Source: Glandiceps talaboti (Eukaryota; Hemichordata; Enteropneusta; Spengelidae). Taken from it: a stretch of DNA of 64,000 nt. Below, one piece after another: positions 35,495-52,519 of the stretch. Position 1 is the stretch's first letter. The number at the start of each line of letters is the position of its first letter. Location of the stretch: the NCBI RefSeq assembly GCF_964340395.1, contig NC_135556.1:21950223-22014222 (forward strand), in the 5' to 3' direction. The notes beneath the pieces are model-generated. The model was not told the origin of the DNA and made no database searches. It saw only the letters and a list, made by a program, of their open reading frames with translations. The translations under genes and the position numbers were made by a program.

Positions 35495-36769
35495 GTCATC
35501 ATTTTCTAAAAATCGGCTGGCTCGATTGTAATGAAATTTGGGATATATAATCTTTAGGGTAATAGCTAGACCTGATTAGGTTTTGAGTCAGATCTGTTAA
35601 TGTTTAATTAGAGAAATTTGCATATTAATGAAATCAACTAATTACACAATATCTTAAGATCGCATGATTCAATTTCAATATAATTTAGTATATTCATTCA
35701 ACATAACAACATACATTTGTCCTATAAAATTCGTTGATGTATCTTACATTGTTAATGAATAATTTGCATAATTAATTATTTTTGGTAATTAGGCTTAAGA
35801 ATACATACTTCAAATTCAACATAATTTAGTACATACGTTAACCATAAGAAAACAAATATGTCCTATCAATTTTGTTGATGCACCATACAGTGTTAATGAA
35901 TAATTTGCATAATTAATGATTTTCAGTAATTAGGCTATATCGTAAGAATACATACTTCAATTCCAATATAATTCAGTACACACGTTAACCATAACAATCA
36001 CATGTGTCCTGTAAAGCTTGTTGGTGTACCTTTCAGTGTTAATGAATAATTTGCATAATTAATGATTCTTGATAATTAGGCTATATCTTACGACTGCATA
36101 CTTCAATTTCAATACAATTCAGTACATACATTAACTATAACAATTGTGTATGTCCTATAAAGTTAGTTGATGTACCTTACAGTGTTAATGAATAATTTGC
36201 ATAATTAATGATTTTCGGTAATTAGGCTATATCTTAAGACTGCATACTTCAATTTCAATACAATTTAGTACATACGTTAACCATAACAAAGTGGATATGT
36301 CCTATAAAATCTTTTATATAGCTTAGTTTTAATGAAAATTTTGCATAATTAATGATTTTAGGTAACTAGGTTGTATCTTAAAAATACAAGCTTCAAATTT
36401 CGTATAATATGATACGTACATCATAATAATACGCACCTGTTCTATGAAGTTTGTTGCTACAACTTTTTCTTTAATGAGTATTTTGAATAATGAATGATAT
36501 TCAGTAATTAAGCAGTATCATACACTCTTACATACATTAACCTAAGAAAGCACGCTTGTCCAAAAAACAAAGCCTGTTACCATAGCTTTTTAGTTTAATG
36601 AGTTATTTACATAATTAGTGATTCCCTTACGGGAGGCATTCAGTTTAAATCTGGTTATTTGTTACTTTAAAACCATTGAAACCAATAATACGTGTTTCAT
36701 TTATTTCTTTATCAACAGATAAAAAACATAACATTATTCCATCTACCAGCTCTGACATTACACTTGTGG
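32889..36769 (+). CDS. Candidate phase-1/phase-1 linker exons upstream of ZU5-UPA-Death
   Basis: Four short open stretches are bounded by good acceptors and donors, and all enter and leave in phase 1. Exon 32889-32996 encodes [11 protein letters not shown], an Asp-rich run from a GAT repeat, then [10 protein letters not shown]. Exon 33289-33330 encodes [13 protein letters not shown]. Exon 35039-35080 is its duplicate, [13 protein letters not shown]. Exon 36719-36769 encodes [16 protein letters not shown]. The last joins in frame to the ZU5 exon at 41002. The duplicated 42-base exons differ without breaking frame or splice sites, which favours real exons. They would form a flexible linker like those of the two SH2 genes. 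Use in mRNA is unproven, and 32889 is the least certain. Confidence 0.45.
34140..34600 (+). mobile_element. LINE C-terminal fragment (empty-site copy)
   Basis: Broken frames encode [40 protein letters not shown] and a CLP-like [18 protein letters not shown] end. These match L2/CR1-type ORF2 C termini. It has an uninterrupted TTAA at 34473 where the sister copy at 31.1 kb carries a DNA transposon. It ends near 34595 where the duplicated intron block begins. Confidence 0.8.
34622..34789. repeat. (AT)n tract enclosed by perfect 37-bp inverted repeats
   Basis: Bases 34622-34658 (starting TCCCAAGCACCCGAATGCTA) are the exact reverse complement of 34753-34789, with about 90 bases of alternating AT between. 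The related block at 33020-33060 has only one arm and no AT tract. The structure can extrude as a cruciform. Confidence 0.92.
35405..36640. repeat. ~145-bp minisatellite inside an element with GGGAGG hairpin ends
   Basis: It starts with the short hairpin CCTCCCGTATGGGTACGGGAGG, then (GTCT)n at 35453-35493, then about six units with AATTTGCATA at 35761, 35902, 36048 and 36194. Each unit holds GTTAATGAATAATTTGCATA, a GTAATTAGGCTATATCTTA phrase and ATGTCCTATAAA. It ends with CCCTTACGGGAGGCATT near 36640. It is probably a transposable element with an expanded internal repeat. Each unit carries the octamer ATTTGCAT. Confidence 0.75.
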
Positions 36770-36892
36770 GTACGTTTATGTATTTTCAGATTCTTTTAAG
36801 ATAGTGTTAAATAATGTAAATTACTGTAAATTCTGCATGTGATTGAGCACAACTGAAGTGAGGTTCAGTAGTGCTATGGGCATGGCGAAATA

Positions 36893-37015
36893 TATGTGTG
36901 TATGTATGTATGTATGTATGTATGTATGTATGTATGTATGTATGTATGTATGCATGTGTGTGTGTGTATGTGTGTGTGCAGATGGGTGAGTGCACACGTG
37001 TGTGTATGTGTGTGG
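36893..37015. repeat. (ATGT)n and (GT)n microsatellite
   Basis: About 15 ATGT units followed by GT-rich sequence. The frames on both strands here are repeat artefacts. Confidence 0.95.
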
Positions 37016-37144
37016 ATTAATGCGCAAGTGAATAAATATACAAAAAATGTTTGCAAATATACCAAGCAACAGGACCACGCCATAGCAACAGCCAAAGATC
37101 GTGATGGTTAGGCAAGTAGATAAACATCCAAAAACTGAATGCAC

Positions 37145-39900
<2,756 letters not shown>

Positions 39901-39904
39901 TTGC

Positions 39905-40340
39905 AACAAGACCATGCCCACCTCAACAGTGAAATGGTGATATATATTGCAAAAATTACAACATTGATGGATTAGCATGTCGATAAACATTTTTAAGCAT
40001 TCATCACAAACGTTACAGTTGTGCTGCAATGCCTGTGGCGCCATTTTTATATATGCTTGCACGTTTCTTTCGCTTGGTCAATGTATCATTATCACGACGA
40101 CGACGACGACGACGACGATGATGATGATGATGATGATGATGATGTTTGAGTTATGATGATGATTATGATGATGATGATGATGATGGGAATATATTTAGAA
40201 AATCGGAGCACTATTTTGTCACAATTATCACCTCTTTTGTCAAAGATTGTGATTTCCATTTTTTTGAAGGTGAGATGCCTTTCACTTCCATTGTCAGCGT
40301 GCGTTATGAAATTTATCGGAAATTCGAGTTACGATATTCA
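39905..40340. repeat. Locally duplicated block (unit 2) with GAC/GAT microsatellite
   Basis: Matches 32590-32960 and 33435-33620 (see unit 1). The triplet repeat at 40096-40190 switches from GAC to GAT. Past it, the block starting at GGAATATATTTAG keeps an open frame with [14 protein letters not shown], while unit 1 has a stop at the equivalent place. Confidence 0.75.
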
Positions 40341-41001
40341 ACATATAGAATTTACTATTGTATTGTTGCCTATTTGTTTTCATAGTTACTGTAAAGAGAT
40401 GAGTATGTGTAAATATCAAATATCAAGTTCAATTCTTTTACTTACACAACATTTCAATGTTTTAACTTGCTAGCCATTTGCTTTACATTGTGAACTTGAA
40501 ATGGAAAACTGACTTTACAAGCATTTTGCCCAAGTGAAACTACTGATATGAAACCTCAACTAAATCGAACTATTGTAGTATAATGATATAGAGGTAGATG
40601 CAGGCCTCTATGAAATTACTATTGTTTCCTTGTATTTTCAGCATTTTTATCTAAATGCATAATAGGAATGTCCTTGTGATTATTTACATATATACTAAAT
40701 TATGTCATCGTTTATAAGTTATATCTTAATACCAGATTTTAGTTCAGTCAATTCCAAGTGATGGTTAATACTTTAGCAAGCATACTCCGATTGCGTATTG
40801 AATATGCAGAAAGTGTTACCTCTAAAAACGCATAAACTCAGTTTGTGTTCCTTTAACACCAATGGGTCAGTGTACTTGCCAAGAAAGTTAAAATATATCA
40901 TGGGTGGTACACTACTCTTTAAATCTTTTTAGCCATGCCCAAGTCAACGGAAAGTAGACCGTTACATGGTATGTAATCCTATAATATTCGTTTCATTTCA
41001 G

Positions 41002-41936
41002 AATTGCCGTTAAATACAACCTATAAGGAGTCCTACGCACACGAGCTCCTACCAGACCAAGCAAAGGGTGTGTATTACATATTTGAGATAGGCAGGGAAA
41101 ACAAGACCGTGTGCATTCCAAACACTGGTGTAAAAATCATTATACCCGAAGGAGCAATTTCCGAGGAAAAAAAGATCTGCGTTGGAGTCAGCTGGGAAGA
41201 AACTGACAGAATGACCTCAATAAAAGGAGAAAGAAGGGTTAGCCCTGTCGTCGCCTGTGGTCCAAATGGTACAAAATTTGATATCCCGGTCGTTCTGTTC
41301 ATTCCTCATTGTGTAAATACAACCAACAACCGTAATCCACCACCAATAGCTGTAATGAAGAGCGAGAGCTATGTTGGAGAGGAAAACAGTTGGTCACCAC
41401 ATACGGCAACAAACACCATTATCACTGACACACAGTGCATCATATTTACCCAACACTTCACAAAATATACATGCATTTGTAACCTGCAAAAAGCTCAGCA
41501 CTTGTGCCTACGACTGTTTGTCTCAGTTTACCATACAACAACATCGACTAGTGGAACACTCAGTCTGAGGGTCCACGTTGCAGATGACACCCAAGATAAT
41601 ATCATGGTAAGCATGGATAAATTGCGTCGCGTTAAGTATAATATTTCTAAGTTGGAAAATCAAGATTTGCCGCAGAAATGATAGCCCGTGAGTTTACTAC
41701 TCCCTACAAGTTTGGATAGTTCAAATATCGACAGAGCAAAATTAAAGACGAACCTTGGGTGTCGTTGATTAAGGTATTCCTAGGATTAGTAAACTAGATA
41801 TGCCAAATTAGTATACATACATGCATGTATGCACGCGCGCGCACGCACACAAACACACACACACACACACACACACACGTACGTACGTACGTACGTACGT
41901 ACATGCATACATGCATACATACATACATACATACAT

Positions 41937-41971
<35 letters not shown>

Positions 41972-44953
41972 TACATACATACATACATACATACATACAT
42001 ACATACATACATACATACATACATACATACATACATACATACATACATACATACATACATACCTTCGATCAAGACGACCAATTGAACTCGCTAAGAATGT
42101 GAACTGTGTTCCATTTTTATAAGTTGCTCGAGAATATTTAAATGCAGGTCATTCTGAAAAAATGGAGAATACCTCTTTTTAATGACATCGTGAAATGGTC
42201 TAATAAACAGTCCAAACTTTACCTAACAACATGTTAGTTTAAGTTGGACGTCCTTGTGGCATTTTTGTGAAAGTAACTTTTAGAAGTGAAGTAAAAAAAG
42301 ATTCACCCCCTCCTTACAGTCTAAAGTATTCATGCCGTCAATTTTAAGAGGGTGGTATTCTTTTCATTTTTATTTAGTTTATAAAAGGCGAAGAAAGGGA
42401 ACTTCATGGAAAGTTAAGTGACTCAACAAAACACTTTCTTCTACACGACAATAAACAGGATGTAAAGATATTAGTGGCTTTACTATCTACACCCCGCTGG
42501 CAATGTGTTGGTGATAACAAACAGGTAGGAAATGTGGTTTGATAATCAAAGACTATAAGAATAGGAATTACAAGCTATGATGGTGCCCTTGAAGAACTGT
42601 GTAAGCGTTTAGATTCTCTAATTGAGACTTTTGCACCAGATTGTCTGGATTTGGTACCCTTTTTGAAAAGTCCCATTTCCGTAAAGGTAATGATTACTCT
42701 AATTTTACTGTCACAAACGAATCATTAGATAATTTGACTTGTTTGGTGAGAAGTATTTGTAGCATTTTCGATAGCTCTATTACAAAATTAACGAACGAAT
42801 TTTAATGACACACACGTACACAACATTGATGTGTTGAGATATACATATAGAAAACAATTCTATATTTTAACACCAAGCAAGCAAATGCATACCTGCCAAA
42901 AATATGTTCCTTGCACACACGATTGCATCCTTGCTTTTCTGAGTGATTTAAAGATGCAGAAAAGCTGCACTGTGTTAGGTGTTCGTCCACAACACAAGAC
43001 CAATTTGATAATGAAATAATGTCACTGGACTACAAACATCGGTGCACAACAACGCAATATTAGGCCAAAAATGAATTGTTTCTGATCAGCGCATCACTTA
43101 AATACCCTCGCGTCGGTCTTTTCTTTTCGTGTTTGTCCAGTCCATGCATCTGCAGATCCGGGGGACACAAAAATATCCCTCCCTACTTCAGATAAGACAA
43201 CTGCAGAACCAATCATGAACAAGCAAATAACATCTGCCCCACATACACATTTGCTCAAAGTACTAAGTAAAAAAAAACAGTAACTTCCATAAATATTAGA
43301 TTGAGTGACAGGTTTGTTGAATAAAAATCGTGTCGTTGCAAAACTTTAGACAAAATATCCTGACAAGAAACAATTCTTTTTTGGCCAAATATCACAAATG
43401 CATAAGACTGTTGTAATACAGTTTACTCTGTTATTTGTTCGTGAGTAGCTCACATCATTTGTTTTTAAGTATTTCACTATTGTTAAATTCCTGTAAGTAA
43501 TTCATTCAAGCAATTACACTACGTACTGTGACATCACTGATGAGAAACTATGAGGATGGTGTTAACCTGTATTCTTTGTGTTTACTGAAGACATTTTAAT
43601 TCACTGTCATTCCATTCACAGAAAATAAATTTCAACCTTCTGAAGTTCGAAAAATGCAGAGAAAGTAAAACATTTCTTATTCAAAGGCGAGAGGATGGTG
43701 ATGGTGACGTGTGTTTGTCTGTCAAAGTGTATCAAGGACAACATAAATTGGCCCAACAAGAGGGAAATCTGGTTGACATGGTGGTAAATATCGACACTTG
43801 TATTCAACCACAGGTGAGTAGTCCATACACATGTGTATGGAAATTCCCCAAAACGCCTGAATGGATGCACATCGTTGGATGTTGTAACATTCCCTTTCCA
43901 TAACTATCACCAGAGCAAATTAGTGTTTATGTTTTCAATCCGAGTCGAATACCAATAACCATGTAATCTCCTTCTTTAAATAGTTCTGCTTGTTTAAACT
44001 TCAATGTTAGGAAAGTTCTATACAAACGTGCAACACATTTGTTCTACCAATTTCAGGGTCAAAATATTGGTGCCGACAGCTATATTGATGACAGAGGATC
44101 CAGCATAGCAACGGGTGTTCAGGATTCTGAGCCACCTAATGTCTCCGACTTTGTGAATTCTCAAAAACAACACATCTATACCAATGGAATTCTGAATCTC
44201 GACCGAAATTATGATTTAGACAGATCAGTTGAACAGAAACTCGCTGATATCCTGGATTGCAGTAATGAAGATGGAAAGCAGTATTGGGAAGAACTGGCGT
44301 TAGCTCTCAACAGTCAATTGCTCCCCTCAATTGTTGCGCAGTGTCGCCCTCAATCTTCCAGTAGCAGTTACACAAAAGTTCTATTCCAGGCCATAAAAGG
44401 TGATGAAATTAAATTGAATGTGGTCTATGAAAAGCTATTACAAATTAAACAGATAGAAGCTGCCGATGTACTGAAAGACTACTTGCAACAGCATAATGTA
44501 TTTGAGGACATGTCTCCTCCAGTACAGGTACGTACACAATATATGTGCTTAAAAAGTGATTACATGGAGATTGGGAAAATATTCCTCATGGGACACTTCT
44601 TATCTGAGTGTATGGAGTAATAAAACTGGAGCAAGGTTTGAAATCAACAATCAGTACTCGAACTTGGTGAACTGACCAGGTATAAATATCTTGAAAAGGT
44701 ACAGTTGGCATTTGTAGATCTATCCCTTTACAACAGTGGAGCAATGCATGCCTTACCCCATCGATATCAAAAATGAAGTTGAAATAACCGCCATAGTCAA
44801 GAAATACGTTTTTGCATGCTTCGTAATTTGCCATCATAAACTTGATATAGATCTGTAATCCATTGATAACAAATTCAGATTACCTTGTTTGCTGTGACCA
44901 CTGCTGTAATGCATTTTTTTCTTTTGCAACAGGTTGCTCCTAACAGTAAATAG
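41002..44953 (+). CDS. ZU5-UPA-Death domain exons (UNC5/PIDD-like module), 3' part of the SH2-ZU5 gene
   Basis: Five exons join in frame. 41002-41606 enters in phase 1 and encodes a complete ZU5 domain (VCIPNTGVKIIIPEGAIS, VGVSWEETDR, FTQHFTKYTC). 42378-42524 and 43622-43813 encode a UPA-like beta domain (STPRWQCVGDNKQ, FLIQRREDGDGDVCLSVKVY). 44057-44527 encodes an acidic linker and a Death domain (VEQKLADILDC, YWEELALALNSQLLP, AADVLKDYLQQHNVF). 44933-44953 is a seven-codon last exon ending VAPNSK and stop. ZU5-UPA-Death is the intracellular arrangement of UNC5 receptors and resembles PIDD, where UPA and Death domains mediate assembly. No transmembrane segment is present here. Upstream it joins in phase to 36719-36769, and by inference to the SH2 exons at 14-18 kb. 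Confidence 0.88.
41821..42062. repeat. (AC)n, (ACGT)n and (ACAT)n compound microsatellite
   Basis: About 240 bases in the intron between the ZU5 and UPA exons. Six long frames here are repeat artefacts. Confidence 0.95.
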
Positions 44954-45240
44954 ACGAAAATTTGAACGGGATCGTCATTGTCATCCCACTGAAAGAAATG
45001 AGAAGAGCGCCCACAACGGCTGATCATTCAGTCTACGGTGTATACAACTGAGAAGAAACTTGATATTCCATTCAACAATGTCACGCGTTGGCATAAAATG
45101 AAAAAGTACTCAATTTTGTCGCTATGCCATATTTTCCAATATTTCGAATACCTCTATAATGTAAATATAACACTAATCTTCATTCATTGGTTCTTCAATT
45201 AAGTATAAAAATTGCACATATTGTTTTTATTAATAGAGCT
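44690..45240. repeat. 3'-end region of the ZU5-UPA-Death gene, duplicated at 48.7 kb
   Basis: This block includes the last intron end, the last exon and the 3' flank. It is repeated in the same orientation at 48710-49250, with the shared phrases GCATGCCTTACC, CATCGATAT, AGAAGAGCGCCCACAACGGC and CAGTCTAC. The sequence from 45250 to 46180 shows no supported gene. Confidence 0.8.
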
Positions 45241-46189
45241 GCTTTTGATAGTGATACATACGTGTCTAATAATTGTTTAAAAAATAGTCAAATAGTTGCA
45301 AGTTTGATTATATTTTATGAGCTGGTTCTTCCAGCACCCTGCGTCATTTACCTATGCATAATGATCGATTCATAATGGCATACAGATAGATCCATATATA
45401 TAGAAATAAAATACGCATACTATACTCGGTTTTATAGAGAGACAAAAATATACAATTAGATGTTATTTCCCAATACTCAATATTTTACTTCGTTAAGCCA
45501 AATACGAGTGATCTAAGGGACCTTTGTCACTACAAGTTGCTAGACGAGTAATGACAACCCCTAGGTCACGAGTATTTTCCAGCCGAATAAAGAAACATAT
45601 TGGAGAATAACATAATTATACCAACGCCAGTAACACCAAAGAAAAATCGGGGGGAATAATGGAAATTTTCAACGTTTTGACTCATATTTCGAACACAACA
45701 GAACACTGACGTAGACACGGGGTGTCATGACGTAGAACAGCCAGAGTATATATCCATATTTTTGTTCAACTATAAAAAAATGGCACAGTGGCATAAATAT
45801 TTTAATTGTGAATAATTATCGGAAATATTACCTACATCACGGGTTTACTTGTATACCAAATTGATATTAGCAATTTGGTGTTTCGGTGTAGATTTGAACA
45901 GGTCAAAAATATGTAATCTTGAATTATATTCGCTATATTCATTGATAGGAAGAGACAAATTATCATCACAAATTAGTATTTTATCGTTGGCCCGTTCATA
46001 CCGGTCTTTCTTAGTGTCTGTGACCAGTAACGAGAAAGAGCGCCACCATAAGCGCAGCTAAGAAAGTTGCAGCTCCAGCTGTACAACTGTCATTATCAAA
46101 TGCAACAACCTTTCTTTGTTATTGTGTTCATTTCAGTTTAGATAGATAGTACAATTGAAATATGGAATTCATTTTAAAGTGCTGAAAAG

Positions 46190-46790
46190 ATTATATGAAA
46201 TTGTTCCAATGTGTATGTATGTATTCAATATTTTGAGTATCTAGTTATCAATGACTAAATTAGGTATGATAGGTTATACGTTTTAAAAGTCATTTTCTGC
46301 CAGCTCTCAGTTATAATTCCTTTATAAACATTCCACTTTCAAGTTTCATCATATATTGACCCAAATGACCTTTACATACAACAGAGTTTAATATAAATGA
46401 TAATGTATGTGAGGTAGATGATGAATTTCATTTTATTTTGACATGCCTCTACTCTGAGAAATTACGAACCAAATATAGTTTACCCCATCATCTAGAAAAT
46501 AGAACCTATTACACTTTTATTAAACTTATGCAGACAAAAGACAGATATGAAACCATTGGACTGGCTAAAATTTATTTTCAAAAGCTTTAAGAAAAGACAA
46601 AATAATAGAGAAATATAATTTTTGTTTTGTATTACTACCGATGTGTACAGTGATCTTATTTGTGAAATTTCTTCTTTTTTTTGTAAAGTAACCTTTGAAC
46701 CTATGAAGCTTATGAGACTGTGAAATGTAACGAAAGGCCAGTGGCCTAGTTTATGCAAATAAACCTTAATTGAAATTGAAAATTGATAAT
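46190..46790 (+). mobile_element. LINE 3' end
   Basis: An open stretch reads CEVDDEFHFILTCLYSEKLR and TFIKLMQTKDRYETIGLAKI, a C-terminal pattern (D-E-F-H-F, C, Y) common in CR1/L2-type ORF2 proteins. The short 3' UTR ends near GTTTATGCAAATAAACC. It is 5'-truncated, with no RT motifs upstream. Confidence 0.65.
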
Positions 46791-46879
46791 GTATGTGTCA
46801 TCCAGCTGACTATGTTCACAACCCCTTTGTATAATGGAATGTTCCTGGCATTACACCAGTTTAAATTTATCCATTTTTC

Positions 46880-46945
46880 ACCCCCCCCCCCAAAAAAAAA
46901 AAAAAAAAAATTAAAAACCCACAACACCTACACACACACGCGCGC
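46880..46945. repeat. Poly(C)/poly(A) run and (CA)(CG) repeat
   Basis: Ten or more C followed by about 18 A, then ACAC and GCGC runs. It may be the tail of a retrotransposed sequence or simple slippage. A perfect GCGCGCGCG stretch is notable in this AT-rich setting. Confidence 0.8.
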
Positions 46946-47179
46946 GCGCGTCGAGAAGAGAAGATTGATATTAATATGTAATAAATGTGTAAATACAACA
47001 ACTGTATAGTTAAACGAAGACAGGAAATCACGATGGCGTTTCTATTTAGTAGTCTGTCACTTTAACGTATTCAAATCCGCAACCGAAGCCATTGTTAATT
47101 ATTTACTATTTGTGAAACCACAGAGCACCACTTTATGTATGTTTGCTAGCCGCATGTATTTCTAACTTCCTGTTGCAAA

Positions 47180-48025
47180 ATGGGGGCTACTACATCCAGT
47201 GAACGCTTTGGTGATATTGATATTCAATTTCCAACAACTAACTGGCCAGATTGGATGGCCCAACTATCAGACGAGTTATCAGTTTCTAACCTGTCCATAC
47301 CGGGTACCAACGGCTCTATGAACTACTACGGAACTAATGTACAGCGTCAAACATGGCCTCTTTACTGCCAACTTGAAGCCGGGGTGCGATTTCTCGATAT
47401 CGGCTGTAAACTGCAAGCAGGTAAACTTGAAGTTTACGAAGGTGAATATACCCAGTATGCGAATTTCGAAGATATCTTAGATGAAGTTAGCGAATTCCTA
47501 ACGAGTTTCCGAAGTGAGGTTGTGCTGCTGCATGTTCGGAACATATCGGAAGGCTCATCAAGTACTTCAGAGTTCGTTGACGTTCTAACAGATAAATATC
47601 TAGTACAGTCTAGGTATAAAGATCGTATATATAAAGGAGGTGAGACCTGTGCCCTAAAGCTTGGTGAAGTACGAGGTAAGATTCTTGTTCTCCACAACTT
47701 CGGCAAGGCACCCGGTATACCGTACCGTTCTATCGACGTGGTAAATGTCGAATTCGAACTACGAGAGATAATATCAGAAAGGGTAGAAGAACATCTGTCT
47801 CGAGCTTCTACTGCGACAACAAGTACGACATTTCTCACACACTTTAGTGGCAAACGTGGCTCTTCAGACCATTCTCTACCATTCAGAATCGCTGAAGAAA
47901 TCAATGACTGTTTGTACAAATTTATTGGAGAACGGAAAAGTCGATTTGGAATAATTACCATAGACTTCCCTCGATCAGAACTGGTGGAAAGAATAATTGC
48001 ATCAAATCGCATTAGGAAATATTAG
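47180..48025 (+). CDS. PI-PLC X-domain protein lacking catalytic residues (putative pseudoenzyme)
   Basis: A single 281-codon frame starts MGATTSSERFGD and ends ASNRIRKY. It has the landmarks of the small bacterial-type PI-PLC X-domain family (PLCXD-like): SNLSIPGTNGSMNYYG, VRFLDIGCKLQAGKLEVYEG, SEVVLLHVRN, GKILVLHNFG and IITIDFP. In active enzymes the first block reads GTHDS, the second D-I-R, and a second His precedes the glycine at HG. Here the two catalytic histidines are Asn and Glu, the Arg is Gly and the Asp after the first His is Gly. The frame is intact, so the protein is probably made but unlikely to cleave phosphatidylinositol. The N-terminal MGATTSS has Gly2 and Ser6, so N-myristoylation is possible. 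No introns are seen within the frame. Confidence 0.85.
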   Translation: MGATTSSERFGDIDIQFPTTNWPDWMAQLSDELSVSNLSIPGTNGSMNYYGTNVQRQTWPLYCQLEAGVRFLDIGCKLQAGKLEVYEGEYTQYANFEDILDEVSEFLTSFRSEVVLLHVRNISEGSSSTSEFVDVLTDKYLVQSRYKDRIYKGGETCALKLGEVRGKILVLHNFGKAPGIPYRSIDVVNVEFELREIISERVEEHLSRASTATTSTTFLTHFSGKRGSSDHSLPFRIAEEINDCLYKFIGERKSRFGIITIDFPRSELVERIIASNRIRKY

Positions 48026-48398
48026 CTCTTACGCAAAATGTCTGTGACATCATAAACCGTTTTTAAGCCAACACTAAATTTTATATGGATCGTGACCCTA
48101 ATTTATATTGAAATGATTTCTTTATGATGGTGAATATAAATCATGTTTTATTTACAAAGTATTGACATTTGTACTTTGTGTTGTTCTTAAGCCATACGAA
48201 TGAGAGTGATCTGCTCTATGCATCCAATTTAACTGAAAGTCACTTCACTCGTAATACATCAGGCAAACACTTGCTTCGAAGGATCGATGCTATATATGAT
48301 AGAATCAATCAATACTTTTTCAAACAAGTCATGCAGTACTTTTGTAAATACCTTTAAAGTGTTATCACTACTTTCATTGCAAGTAGACTAGAGTGGCT

Positions 48399-48488
48399 AA
48401 TCCGTGCCAAATTGCGTCCACCCCTTCTGAAACCCCTAACACTCTTACTTAGGGTTTCAAAATGGGTGGACGCAATTTGTCACGGATT
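48399..48488. repeat. 90-bp hairpin MITE-like element
   Basis: The left arm starts AATCCGTGCCAAATTGCGTC and the right arm ends with its reverse complement apart from one base (GACGCAATTTGTCACGGATT). The inner halves also pair (GAAACCCCTAA with TTAGGGTTTC). It lies downstream of the PI-PLC gene. No clear target duplication is visible. Confidence 0.8.
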
Positions 48489-48709
48489 GTGACTTATCTC
48501 TAAAGGATACGAATTATATCTTGACTTGAGAGAAATACACTGGCATTCAGTGATACTTACCGTTTGAAATCTTCTAGAGCTACCTGAGAAGTGTCCATGT
48601 TACATACCAGACTGTGTACTTTTGTTTGTTTTTGTTTGCACAGTGCTTATTTCGGCGTAAGAATTAGACTATTGTTCGCTATGGAATGTATTCACTTTTC
48701 TGTAATACT

Positions 48710-49250
48710 TAGCATGCCTTACCACATCGATATCGATAATAAACTTTAAATAATCGCCTTAGTCAAAAAGAATTACACTTTTGTATGTATGCTTCGTAAT
48801 TTCCTATGGTAAACTTGATATCGACCTGTAGTCCATTGATAATAAATTCAGAATACCTAGTTTGGTGTGACCACTGCTATAACGCATTTTTTTCTGCAAT
48901 AGGTTGATCTTGACAGTAAATAGACGAACAATTTAGATACACTCAAGTACAGTGTTTTGAGTGCGAAGTACACCTCCAGGATCGTCATCGTCATCCCTCC
49001 GAAAGAAATGAGAAGAGCGCCCACAACGGCTGATCTTTCAGTCTACAGTGTGTACAACTGTTTCATTCAGCAATGTCTAGGGTTGGCATAACATAAAAAG
49101 TATTTAATAATGGCTTCAAAATATTTTTCCAACATTTTGAAAACCTCTGTAATGTAAATATAACACTTATCTTCACTGATTAGCCAGTCCTTCAGTTAAG
49201 TACAACAATTACACGAACTGTTGTTGTGAAAAGAATCGCCTTTGATAGCA
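48710..49250 (+). pseudogene. Decayed copy of the last exon region of the ZU5-UPA-Death gene
   Basis: It aligns with 44690-45240. The acceptor GCAATAG is followed by GTTGATCTTGACAGTAAATA where the intact gene has GTTGCTCCTAACAGTAAATA, so the short reading frame now meets a stop immediately. The preceding exons (Death domain and so on) are absent between here and the PI-PLC gene. It implies that a tandem copy of the 3' end once existed, with loss of the rest. Confidence 0.65.
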
Positions 49251-49606
49251 ATATATACGTGTTTGATCTATTGTATGTATTCCTATAGGTATGGCCGCTT
49301 GATATTACCATCCTCGATACTAGTATATAATTAAACTAGAAAACAATTCCTTTTATCATTCCATTGGTCAAAATTAGAAAATATTTCGACAAAGTAGTTA
49401 TTCCGTATATTGTGCCTTGATGATGTTTAATTTACTCTCAGTAATTTCAGTACATGGTGCAAATGTTGAATATATTTCGACGTTTTCTATTCACCATGAT
49501 GGATAACGCTCCAGATATTTTCAATAGCAAGTTACGAATTCGTCTGCAAAACCTCCATAATGTAACTTCCAGGTAAATGAGGTCGCAGGTCATAATCTGA
49601 CACAAA

Positions 49607-52182
<2,576 letters not shown>

Positions 52183-52519
52183 AATTTTAGCAACCATTGC
52201 CATGGAAACGAAACATTTAGTAAGCATAGCCCTGCTATGAGATATACACGAGAGATAATATAATGAGCGAGGTATATTTAAATAATCCACGGGGTATAAG
52301 TAAACTTGTTGGTTGTTTGGGAGACTTCTACCACTGACAATATAGAAGGACTACTTTTAAATTTATCATCGTCTGCGGATGGAGGCTGACAACTGTTTCT
52401 TTCCAAAAGCTTAGAGCAATTGGTGCCAAACTTTGGTTTGAAAATATATAATGTCATTTTATTTTTCACGAATTTGAGTGTCCCTCTTGTTAACATAACT
52501 TGTTGTGGTGTGGTCGATA

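Noticed and set aside
40188-40340. Second half of an SH2 domain for the middle gene ([14 protein letters not shown]) with a GT donor in phase 1
   Set aside because: The H-Y strand is suggestive, but it is too short, lies after the linker exons in the wrong order and is flanked by a triplet repeat. Its duplicate at 33.4 kb has a stop and no donor.
41786-42122. Six overlapping 82-97 residue proteins
   Set aside because: Artefacts of the tetranucleotide repeat in the ZU5-UPA intron.
43155-43270. Extra exon between the UPA exons (ADPGDTKISLPTSDK)
   Set aside because: The acceptors available put it in a frame with a stop, and it would disrupt phase-0 joining of 42524 to 43622.
47434-48012. 192-residue minus-strand ORF
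   Set aside because: It is the shadow of the PI-PLC gene; only the plus strand shows family motifs.
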